From an uncultured bacterium (lineage in GTDB: Bacteria > Verrucomicrobiota > Kiritimatiellia > CAIKKV01), in the NCBI GenBank assembly GCA_903828035.1, contig CAIKKV010000186.1, forward strand, positions 1 to 8,478: a stretch of DNA of 8,478 bases, given 5' to 3'. Both the position numbers and the translations under genes were made by a program. This document shows positions 1-5,950 of this stretch, in pieces; within the stretch, counting starts at the first letter, position 1, and each line of letters begins with the position of its first letter. The notes below the pieces were generated by a model. The model saw only the letters and a program-made list of their open reading frames with translations, was not told the origin of the DNA and ran no database searches.

Positions 1-23
1 TTCACCTCAGCCGTGAACGGGAA
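1..23 (-). terminator. Possible half of a terminator hairpin after the GH4 gene
   Basis: TTCAC at 1-5 is the perfect complement of GTGAA at 13-17 with a 7-base loop, immediately after the stop codon of the GH4 gene. Read on the minus strand, the first arm continues upstream as CCCG, so the hairpin could extend to nine base pairs if the bases just left of the window are CGGG in minus-strand reading. The T-tract expected of an intrinsic terminator would also lie outside the window, so this is a prediction from a truncated structure. Confidence 0.35.
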
Positions 24-1352
24 TTAGACCTGCAGCTTCTTGAACCGGGGCAGGTAGGCCTTGTTCTTGATGAGCATCTCCTGGACCATCTTCTTGATCT
101 CGGCCAGCGAGAGCACGGCGGCGGAGAGCGGATCGTAGCAGACCGCCTGGTAGACGAGGCGCGGATCGCCGGTCAGGGCGGCCTCGACGGCCATCTCCTC
201 CACCGACACGCTGACCTGGTTGAGGGCCGCCAGCTGGGGCGGCAGGGCGCCCACGTGGATGGGGTTGAAGCCGCGGCGGTCGACGAGCACCGGCACTTCC
301 ACGCAGCAGCCTTCCTTCAGGTTGTCGATCAGCTTGGTGTTGGCCACATTGCCGCTGAACGAGTAAAGCTCGCCGCCCATCCAGGCGTTGATGATGTAGG
401 CCGCATATTCATGGCCGCGCTCCAGATTGATGGGCGCGCCCTTCTTGAACCAGTCCTTGGCGCTCTTCTTCCAGGTCTTCGCGGCCTTGCGGTAGCAGTC
501 CAGGATATAGGCGTAGTGGCCGGGATTCCAGCCCGTGCCGGTGGTGCAGTATTTCTTGATCAGGTCCGGGCGCTTGCGGAACCACCAGTTGTACTCGGAG
601 TTGTGGCCGCTTGACTCGGTGACGTAGTAGTCCAGGGCCAGGTACATCTCGTTGCGCACCAGCTCCTCGTTGTAGACCTTCTTGTCGGTCGTGATGGCCT
701 TGTGGATGCGGGGGTAGGCGTCCTTGCCCTTGACCTTGAAGTCGAGGTTGAAGGCCTGGTGGTTGATGCCCGCGCAGGTGTAGGTGACGTCCTTCATGTC
801 GGCCTTGATCCACTTGGCCAGCATTTCGGCCGTGCCCTGCACGCTGTGGCAGAGGCCCGTGGTCTTGATGAACGACTCGCGCTGCATGGCCCGGCAGAGC
901 ATGGCCATGGGGTTCGTGTAGTTCAGCAGGATGGCGTTGGGGCAGCACTCCTCCATGTCCTTGACAATGGAGACCATCACCGGAATGGTGCGCAGGGCGC
1001 GGAAGACGCCGCTCACGCCGCGGGTGTCGCCGACGTTCGTGTCGACGCCGTACTTCTTGGGGATCAGGATGTCGTGCTGCCAGACATCCACGCCGCCGTT
1101 CAGGATGGTGCACAGGACCGCATCGGCGCCTCTCAGGGCTTCGCGGCGGTTCAGGGTGGTCACCACCTTGGCGGGGTAGTTGCCCTGGGCGATGATGGCC
1201 TCGCAGGCTTTGCGCGCGAACTCAAGGCGCTCCTTGTCGATGTCCATGAGGACGAGGGTGGCGTCGCGGAGCAGGGGGAAGGTGAGGACGTCGCGGACGA
1301 GTCCGCGGGTGAATCCGAAACTGCCGGCTCCGATGAACGTGATGCGTGCCAT
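24..1352 (-). CDS. GH4 family NAD-dependent glycosidase, alpha-galactosidase-like
   Basis: This 442-residue protein is a complete glycoside hydrolase family 4 enzyme. Members use NAD and a divalent metal, usually manganese, to cleave glycosides by transient oxidation of the sugar. The Rossmann NAD-binding segment is at the N-terminus ([14 protein letters not shown], residues 8-21). NYTNPM is at 144-149, the family signature CHSV at 168-171, and GINHQAF with the likely metal-binding His198 at 195-201. In GH4 the CHSV form is associated with MelA-type alpha-galactosidases, while phospho-glycosidases carry CN-type motifs, so a non-phosphorylated alpha-galactoside or related alpha-glycoside is the best guess. 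The length is normal for the family (about 430-470). There is no signal peptide, so it acts in the cytoplasm. The ATG is preceded by AAAGGAGATC at 1356-1365, a strong ribosome binding site. No sugar transporter or regulator is adjacent on this side of the window, and I saw no convincing promoter upstream. The exact substrate is uncertain. Confidence 0.93.
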   Translation of the reverse strand: MARITFIGAGSFGFTRGLVRDVLTFPLLRDATLVLMDIDKERLEFARKACEAIIAQGNYPAKVVTTLNRREALRGADAVLCTILNGGVDVWQHDILIPKKYGVDTNVGDTRGVSGVFRALRTIPVMVSIVKDMEECCPNAILLNYTNPMAMLCRAMQRESFIKTTGLCHSVQGTAEMLAKWIKADMKDVTYTCAGINHQAFNLDFKVKGKDAYPRIHKAITTDKKVYNEELVRNEMYLALDYYVTESSGHNSEYNWWFRKRPDLIKKYCTTGTGWNPGHYAYILDCYRKAAKTWKKSAKDWFKKGAPINLERGHEYAAYIINAWMGGELYSFSGNVANTKLIDNLKEGCCVEVPVLVDRRGFNPIHVGALPPQLAALNQVSVSVEEMAVEAALTGDPRLVYQAVCYDPLSAAVLSLAEIKKMVQEMLIKNKAYLPRFKKLQV

Positions 1353-1427
1353 GGGGATCTCCTTTGAAAAAACGCTTCACGGTAACACAGATGAGTGCGA
1401 AATCAAGTATTTTGCAGGCGGTTTTGG

Positions 1428-1494
1428 GTGGACGAGTGGACCTTGTGGACTGGGTGGACATGGTTGACGGGTGGGAGGAGTGGACCGGATGGGC
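1428..1494. repeat. GTGGAC-type short tandem repeat with nine-base period
   Basis: Exact GTGGAC occurs at 1428, 1436, 1445, 1454 and 1480. Degenerate units GTTGAC at 1463 and GTGGGA at 1471 fill the gap, and a weaker ATGGGC follows at 1489. The spacing is 8, 9, 9, 9, 8, 9 and 9 bases. The units lie wholly in the divergent gap between the GH4 gene and the pseudouridine synthase gene. Read as codons on the plus strand the run gives a Val-Asp-x pattern, which extends an open frame upstream of the true start of the neighbouring gene. The function is unknown. Confidence 0.75.
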
Positions 1495-1507
1495 TGAGGG
1501 TGATAGA

Positions 1508-2413
1508 GTGGCAGCCATGAGTGGGAGTCAAAGGAGTCGCGCGCCGCAGGAGTCGACGGTGACGGCGCCGGAAGCGGCGGCCGGCCGGCTGCTGCTGGAC
1601 TTCCTGGAGGAACGTTTCCCGCAGATCGGCCGGGCGGAGTGGCAGCGGCGGCTGGAGGCGGGCTCGGTGACGGACGGGCGGGGCGCGCCCCTGGAGGGCG
1701 CCTGGCGGATTCCCGGCCAATGCCGCATCCGCTACTGGCGCGAGGTGGCGGCGGAGCCGCCGATTCCCTTTGAGGAGGCGATTCTCTACCAGGATGAGCG
1801 GCTGCTCGTGGCCGACAAGCCTCATTTTGTGCCGGTTACGCCCTCGGGCCCGTGGGTGAACGAGTGCCTGCTTTACCGCCTGATGCGCAAAACCGGCTGC
1901 GCCCAGCTGATTCCGCTGCACCGGCTGGATCGCGAAACGGCCGGCGTGGTGCTGTTTTCCAAGGATTTCTCCACCCGGGCCGCCTATTCCGGGCTGTTCA
2001 TGCAGGGACAGGCCGCAAAGCGGTACGAGGCGCTTGGCGCCTTGCCCGCCGGCCCGCAGCGCGAGTGGCAGGTGGAGAGCCGGATTGAAAAAGGGGAGCC
2101 CTGGTTCCGCATGAAGGAGACGGAGGGGATCGTGAATGCGCGAACCCGGATCCGGCTGGAGGAAGCCCGCGGCGCATGGGGGCGGTTCGGGATCGAGCCG
2201 CTGACCGGCAAGCAGCACCAGATCCGGCTGCATATGGCCCGAATCGGGGCCCCGATCCGCCACGACTGGCTCTACCCGGATTTGCAGCCCGAGCCGAAGG
2301 CGGGCTGGGTGAACCCCTTGCAGCTGATCGCCCGCGAGGTGGCGTTCCGGGACCCCGTGACCGGCGTTGACCGGCTGTTCCGCAGCTCGCATGCTCTGGC
2401 CTGGCCCGCCTAG
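1508..2413 (+). CDS. RluA-family pseudouridine synthase
   Basis: This enzyme isomerises uridine to pseudouridine in ribosomal or transfer RNA. The signature HRLDRETAGV carries the catalytic aspartate (HRLD at 138-141, Asp141). The C-terminal block ending in LTGKQHQIRLHMARIGAPI matches the conserved RluA fold. The first 80 or so residues (GRLLLDFLEERFPQIGR and onward) look like an S4-type RNA-binding domain. The frame stays open back to 1346, but that extension only reads the upstream GTGGAC repeat and overlaps the divergent GH4 start, so it is rejected. GTG at 1508 is chosen because GAGGG at 1496-1500 sits seven bases before it. ATG at 1517 is a close alternative and would give 298 residues. 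It is the only plus-strand gene and converges on the MFS gene with a 5-base gap. The target uridine cannot be read from sequence. Confidence 0.92.
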   Translation: MAAMSGSQRSRAPQESTVTAPEAAAGRLLLDFLEERFPQIGRAEWQRRLEAGSVTDGRGAPLEGAWRIPGQCRIRYWREVAAEPPIPFEEAILYQDERLLVADKPHFVPVTPSGPWVNECLLYRLMRKTGCAQLIPLHRLDRETAGVVLFSKDFSTRAAYSGLFMQGQAAKRYEALGALPAGPQREWQVESRIEKGEPWFRMKETEGIVNARTRIRLEEARGAWGRFGIEPLTGKQHQIRLHMARIGAPIRHDWLYPDLQPEPKAGWVNPLQLIAREVAFRDPVTGVDRLFRSSHALAWPA

Positions 2414-2418
2414 CGCGG

Positions 2419-3819
2419 TCAGACCGGCGGCAGGAACCGGCGGATGGAGGCCAGCGCGCGCTCCATCAGGCGGCCCGGCGAGCGGACCAGGAGCAGGTGC
2501 AGGAACTCATCGTTTGACATGGCTTTCGGCTCATCCAGCCGCTGCCGGAAAAACTGGGCGAAGAGGGTTCCAATGAGCAGGACGGCGTATAAGAGGCTGT
2601 ACCGGTTCCAGGCCCAGTTTGGCAGGACCGCGATTCCGGTTCCGATGGCGCGGCCGAGGCCGTCGAGGCCCAGTCCCCACAGGATCGGCATGAGGCCCAG
2701 GGTGAGGCTGATCGAAACGCTGGAAATGGCGAAAAAGTGGCTGCGCCCGGTGGCGGGAACCAGGCCCATGAGCAGGCGGGTGCTGGCCAGGCCCAGCATC
2801 GGGTAGCCCAGGGCGCTGAACGACGCGATGACAAAGGGCACGGCCGGGTGGTGCGGCAGCGCCCCGGCCGCGAGGGCCATCCAGCAGGCCTGGGAAAGCA
2901 GGATCAGCAGGCTCGAGAAGGCCATCATCGGGCGGCTTCCCGTCCGGTCGATGAGGGGCCCTGTCAGCAGCGCGATGAGCGCTCCCAGGATGCTGGCGTA
3001 GGCCGCCAGGCCCAGAATCAGGCTGCCGGAAGCCTGGTAGCCGTCTTTCATGAACGGAACCCACAAGACGCCGTTTATGGCGGTAAACAGGTTGAACACC
3101 ACGTTGAAGAGGATGAAGCGGAAAAAGGGCGGAAAGAGAATCATCTCCTTCCAGGGCGGGTGGCCGGAGGCCGTCCTTGTCTTTGCGGTCTGGACATCCG
3201 GGATCCGCCGCAGGAAGACCAGGCTGGCCAGGGCGGCCAGGTAGCTGAGCAGGAACAGGTAGCCGAAGGAGCGGGCGGAGGGGAACAGGCCCACCCACCA
3301 GCTTGAAAGCAGCATGGTGCCGGTCAGCGCCATGTACATGCACATGTTGTCGCGGGAGATGAAGGTTCCCCGCACGGCTTCGGGGATCAGGTGCGTGAGC
3401 CAGGGGAGGTAGCCGCAGACGGAGATGCCGCGGGCCGCGGCAAAGCAGGCCAGCATCAGCAGGATCAGCGTGATGCGCGCGTTGTTGGAGAGTATGGAAG
3501 ACGGCAGGAAGACGGTGATGGCGATGCCCAGGATGAAGATGCTGCGCGACGTCCACCCCCGCACGACGAAGTTCTTGTAGCCCGCCTTTTCGACATAGTT
3601 GGCCGCCGGAATCTGGAGCGCGCCGAACAGGGGGATCAGGGCGACGGTGACGCCCAGGACGGAGGCGGAGGCCCCCAGGCTTTTCAAATAGAGGAGCATG
3701 GGCGTGCCGAGGATGAATGACCATGACGTGGAATTGAAGACCTGGAACCAGTAGGCGTTGCCGACGCCCTTGGGCATGACGCCGGGCTGGCCCGGCGGGG
3801 TCTGGGAAGCGTCAGTCAC
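2419..3819 (-). CDS. Major facilitator superfamily transporter
   Basis: This 466-residue integral membrane protein has about twelve hydrophobic segments in two halves, split by a hydrophilic loop at about residues 205-228. A good MFS motif-A copy lies in the second half (GPLIDRTGSRP, 287-297). The equivalent loop in the first half (NYVEKAGYKNF, about 74-84) is degenerate. A hydrophilic C-terminal tail of about 40 residues follows the last membrane segment. The start is GTG at 3817-3819, inside the end of lipB, giving an 8-base overlap (GTGACTGA) that suggests translational coupling. An ATG at residue 15 (3775-3777) is an alternative start. It is the last gene of the leftward run. The substrate is unknown. 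Position next to lipB and gcvH could hint at a lipoate-related or fatty-acid-like solute, but MFS proteins occur everywhere and this is weak. Confidence 0.88.
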   Translation of the reverse strand: MTDASQTPPGQPGVMPKGVGNAYWFQVFNSTSWSFILGTPMLLYLKSLGASASVLGVTVALIPLFGALQIPAANYVEKAGYKNFVVRGWTSRSIFILGIAITVFLPSSILSNNARITLILLMLACFAAARGISVCGYLPWLTHLIPEAVRGTFISRDNMCMYMALTGTMLLSSWWVGLFPSARSFGYLFLLSYLAALASLVFLRRIPDVQTAKTRTASGHPPWKEMILFPPFFRFILFNVVFNLFTAINGVLWVPFMKDGYQASGSLILGLAAYASILGALIALLTGPLIDRTGSRPMMAFSSLLILLSQACWMALAAGALPHHPAVPFVIASFSALGYPMLGLASTRLLMGLVPATGRSHFFAISSVSISLTLGLMPILWGLGLDGLGRAIGTGIAVLPNWAWNRYSLLYAVLLIGTLFAQFFRQRLDEPKAMSNDEFLHLLLVRSPGRLMERALASIRRFLPPV

Positions 3820-4519
3820 GGTAGGCCGCCAGCGCGTGCAGGGCTTCGGGAAGCGGGGCGTCCGACCAGTCCAGCTCCCGGTTCATGATCTCGGCGAAGC
3901 GCAGGCGAATCCTTTCCCGCACGGCCGAAATCGGGGGGCAGGCTTCGCCCAGCTGCTGCTGGAGGGAGGTGACGGTCTGGCCGACCAGGCCGCACGGGAC
4001 GATCCACGACGTATAGCGCAGATCGATTGACACGTTGAAGCTCATGCCGTGCGAGGTGATCCAGCGGCGCACCCGCACGCCGATGGCCGCGATTTTGCCT
4101 TTATCCGTCCAGGCGCCGGTCTTGCCGAGGACCCGGAAAGCGGGGATATTGAAATCGGCGCAGGTGCGGATGGCAATCTCCTCGAGGTGGGCCAGGTAGC
4201 GGTGGGTGTCGGTTTCCGAGGGGCCCAGGGCCACGACGGGATACAGGACCAGCTGGCCGGGCCCGTGAAAGGTGACATCGCCCCCGCGGGAGGCCTGCGC
4301 CACATGGACGCCTTCGGAGGCCAGCTCCCGGGGCGTCTTGAGGAGAAAGTTGTCCCGGCCGCGGCTGCCCAGCGTGACGACCGGCTCGTGCTCGAGAAAC
4401 AGCACGGTGTCGGGGATCGTCCCTGCCAGGCGGGCATCGACCAGGCGCTCCATCGCTTCGGCCGCCGGCGCATACGGAACCGGCTGATTGAAACGAAAGG
4501 CCTGCGCCCGGGTTTTCAC
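3812..4519 (-). CDS. lipB: Octanoyltransferase LipB (lipoate biosynthesis)
   Basis: LipB moves octanoate from octanoyl-ACP onto the lipoyl domain lysine of carrier proteins such as GcvH and the 2-oxoacid dehydrogenase E2 subunits. LipA then inserts sulfur. The family signature RGGDVTFHGPGQLVLYPV is at residues 78-95. The catalytic lysine is in GKIAAIGV (Lys142) and the catalytic cysteine in IVPCGL (Cys176), so the active site is intact. The length of 235 residues is normal. The start is GTG at 4517-4519. It shares one base with the gcvH stop (TAGTG) and has only a weak purine-rich stretch upstream, so translation probably depends on gcvH. Choosing the first ATG, at residue 23, would remove conserved N-terminal sequence. 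Placing lipB directly behind a gene for one of its own substrates is functionally coherent. lipA is not in the window. Confidence 0.96.
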   Translation of the reverse strand: MKTRAQAFRFNQPVPYAPAAEAMERLVDARLAGTIPDTVLFLEHEPVVTLGSRGRDNFLLKTPRELASEGVHVAQASRGGDVTFHGPGQLVLYPVVALGPSETDTHRYLAHLEEIAIRTCADFNIPAFRVLGKTGAWTDKGKIAAIGVRVRRWITSHGMSFNVSIDLRYTSWIVPCGLVGQTVTSLQQQLGEACPPISAVRERIRLRFAEIMNRELDWSDAPLPEALHALAAYRD

Positions 4520-4926
4520 TAGAGATCTTCTTCTTCGTCCATGGGAAGCGAGGACTCGTACGAGTCCAGATCCATCAGGTCTTCGACTTCGCCCATATCG
4601 GTGGGCTTCATTTCGAAGATCCAGCCCGCGCCGTAGGGATCGTTGTTGACCAGCTCCGGATTGTCCAGCAGCGCGGCGTTGACCGCGGTGATGATGCCGC
4701 TGACCGGCGCCAGGTAGGGAGCCGCCGTCTTGTTGGATTCCAGGACGCCGACCTCCTCCTCGGCCGAAAACTCGTGGTTGGGATCCGGCTCGGGAAGCTC
4801 CACGTAAGTGATATCGTGCATCTGGCCCTGGGCATAATCGGTCACGCCCACGGTGACTTTGCCGCTGGCTTTAACCTTCACCCACTGGTGGTTGGTTGAG
4901 AATTTGAGACCTTTGGGTGCAGACAT
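4519..4926 (-). CDS. gcvH: Glycine cleavage system H protein (lipoyl carrier)
   Basis: GcvH carries the lipoyl arm that shuttles the aminomethyl group in glycine cleavage. In some bacteria it also serves as the donor for lipoylation of other enzymes. This 135-residue protein matches the family through NHQWVKV, GVTDYAQGQMHDITYVELP (residues 27-45), ESNKTAAPYLAPVSG (63-77) and NPELVNNDPYGAGWIFEMK. The lipoylated lysine is Lys66, with the conserved Glu three residues before and Gly eleven after. The residues around the lysine (ESNKTAAP) differ from the common ESVKAAS. The C-terminus ends in an acidic tail (MDEEEDL). The ATG at 4924-4926 is preceded by a perfect AAGGAGGA at 4931-4938. The open frame extends to 4989 but without a ribosome site. 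There is no gcvT or gcvP in the window, so its partner enzymes are elsewhere or it acts mainly as a lipoyl carrier. Confidence 0.95.
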   Translation of the reverse strand: MSAPKGLKFSTNHQWVKVKASGKVTVGVTDYAQGQMHDITYVELPEPDPNHEFSAEEEVGVLESNKTAAPYLAPVSGIITAVNAALLDNPELVNNDPYGAGWIFEMKPTDMGEVEDLMDLDSYESSLPMDEEEDL

Positions 4927-4932
4927 GGCATC

Positions 4933-4943
4933 CTCCTTAGGAG
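4933..4943 (-). promoter_or_regulatory. Palindrome overlapping the gcvH ribosome binding site
   Basis: CTCCTTAGGAG is a perfect inverted repeat with 5-base arms and a single central base. On the transcript it reads CTCCTAAGGAG, which places an anti-Shine-Dalgarno-like CTCC three bases before the GGAG of the gcvH ribosome site. A four-pair hairpin with a three-base loop could form and mask that site. Whether it is stable enough to matter is unknown. Confidence 0.35.
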
Positions 4944-4983
4944 TATTATCGGTTGCTTTGTTATTTGCATGTTGAGCGGAAAG

Positions 4984-5026
4984 GGTCAAGCTGATTTTGT
5001 CGGAAATCTATTTTTTCCGGCTGACC
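4984..5026 (-). other. Predicted RNA stem-loop between ispA and gcvH, spanning the ispA stop
   Basis: The inner stem pairs 5001-5006 (CGGAAA) with 5014-5019 (TTTCCG) across a 7-base loop. The outer stem pairs 4984-4991 (GGTCAAGC) with 5020-5026 (GCTGACC), giving seven pairs with one bulged base. The two stems stack around the ispA stop codon. There is no T-tract after it on the minus strand, so it does not look like a simple intrinsic terminator. It could be a processing, stability or coupling element. Pairing was found by eye and no folding energy was computed. Confidence 0.4.
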
Positions 5027-5886
5027 ACGTACTCCGCCAGCGCGTGGAGAGGCTCGCAATTCCCGGGCAAATCCGTCAGTTCGGCCCGGGCTTCGCGCAC
5101 CAAAGAGGCGGCCATCCGGCGGGAGGCCGCCAGGCCGTGAACCGCCACATAAGTCAATTTCCCGCGGCTTTTATCACTGCCCACCGGCTTCCCAAGCGCT
5201 TCGGGGGTGGAGGTGGCGTTCAGGATATCGTCGGCAATCTGGAAGGCGAGCCCGAGGCGCAGGCCGTAGCGGCCTGCCTTCCGGACCTGCGCTTCGGGCG
5301 CTCCGGAGGCGATGGCGCCAAGTTTTGCGGCCGCCTCGATCAAAACGGCCGTTTTGTGGGTGTGGATGTAGCGCAGGCGGCTGGCGGAGGGTTTCGCGCC
5401 TTCGGCCAGGAGGTCTTCCACCTGGCCGCCGATGACCCCGCTGCTGCCGGCGGCCCGGGCCAGCTCGGCGACCAGGCGGGCGGGGGAAGCCTCGGCCGGC
5501 AGCGTGGCCAGCCACTCGAAGGCGAGGGTTTGAAGCGCATCGCCGGCCAGGAGGGCGTTTGCTTCCCCGAAGACGATATGGCAGGTGGGCTTGCCGCGCC
5601 GCAAGGCGTCGTCGTCCATGCAGGGCAGGTCGTCATGGATCAGCGTGTAGGTGTGAAGCAGTTCGATGGCGGCCCCGGCCTTGAGGGCTTGCGCGTCGGG
5701 CCGGCCGCAGGCCTGGGCGGCGGCGAGGCTGAGGATGGGCCGGAAGCGCTTGCCGCCGGCCAGCACGCTGTAGGCCATGGCCTTGTGCAGGAGGGCGGGG
5801 CGGGTTATTTCGGAAGGCAGGCCGGCCGACAGGCACGAGTCCACGCGGGCCTGCTGGCGCTTAAGGTAGGCTTTGAGGTCGAACAT
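5008..5886 (-). CDS. ispA: Short-chain polyprenyl diphosphate synthase (farnesyl/geranylgeranyl type)
   Basis: This 292-residue enzyme condenses isopentenyl diphosphate with allylic diphosphates to make C15 (perhaps C20) isoprenoid precursors for quinones, cell-wall lipid carriers and similar products. GGKRFRP (44-50) is the usual substrate-binding stretch. The first aspartate-rich motif is DDLPCMDDD (85-93), with the four-residue spacing typical of bacterial IspA. A tyrosine lies five residues before it. The second motif reads DDILN (219-223), with Asn where the consensus DDxxD has Asp. GKPVGSDKSRGKLTY follows and is typical. The ATG at 5884-5886 is chosen because family members commonly begin near MFDLKAYL. 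The frame continues upstream to a TTG at 5923-5925, and no start has a strong ribosome site. Product chain length cannot be settled from sequence, so the symbol is assigned by family. Confidence 0.93.
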   Translation of the reverse strand: MFDLKAYLKRQQARVDSCLSAGLPSEITRPALLHKAMAYSVLAGGKRFRPILSLAAAQACGRPDAQALKAGAAIELLHTYTLIHDDLPCMDDDALRRGKPTCHIVFGEANALLAGDALQTLAFEWLATLPAEASPARLVAELARAAGSSGVIGGQVEDLLAEGAKPSASRLRYIHTHKTAVLIEAAAKLGAIASGAPEAQVRKAGRYGLRLGLAFQIADDILNATSTPEALGKPVGSDKSRGKLTYVAVHGLAASRRMAASLVREARAELTDLPGNCEPLHALAEYVVSRKK

Positions 5887-5905
5887 GGGGCTAGCATAGG
5901 GGACG

Positions 5906-5927
5906 ATTTGCATAGAGCAAGGCAAAT
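5906..5927 (-). other. Inverted repeat in the leader of ispA
   Basis: ATTTGC at 5906-5911 and GCAAAT at 5922-5927 are perfect 6-base arms separated by 10 bases. They lie in the 56-base gap between the propeller-protein gene and ispA, about 20 bases before the chosen ispA start. They could be a protein operator or an RNA hairpin. Nothing else in the sequence identifies a binding protein. Confidence 0.3.
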
Positions 5928-5937
5928 TTATCCCTTT

Positions 5938-5950
5938 TTCGCTCAGCGAA
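5938..5950 (-). other. Palindrome straddling the stop codon of the propeller-protein gene
   Basis: TTCGCT at 5938-5943 and AGCGAA at 5945-5950 form a perfect inverted repeat around one central base. On the minus-strand transcript it folds as UUCGC, UGA, GCGAA, with the stop codon as the loop, followed by A residues rather than U. It is therefore not an intrinsic terminator in that direction, and the plus strand also lacks a following T-tract. Confidence 0.4.

Noticed and set aside
1222..1518. 98-residue minus-strand frame covering the GTGGAC repeat
   Set aside because: It reads the complement of the repeat (Ser-Thr and His-Pro patterns) and then an out-of-frame piece of the GH4 gene. Not a gene.
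2531..3724. 397-residue minus-strand frame inside the MFS gene
   Set aside because: Arg, Pro and His rich with no membrane segments. The MFS frame has clear membrane segments and coupling to lipB.
4927..4989. 21-residue N-terminal extension of GcvH
   Set aside because: The extension (MTLSAQHANNK and onward) is not part of the family, and a perfect ribosome site immediately precedes the internal ATG at 4926.
4945..5000. Internal promoter for gcvH (TTGACC near 4984-4989 and GATAAT near 4945-4950 on the minus strand)
   Set aside because: The two hexamers are about 33 bases apart, far from the 16-18 needed, and alternative partners are poor.
5890..5920. Promoter-like TTGCTC and TATGCT before ispA on the minus strand
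   Set aside because: Sixteen-base spacing but only three and four of six matches. Not better than chance.
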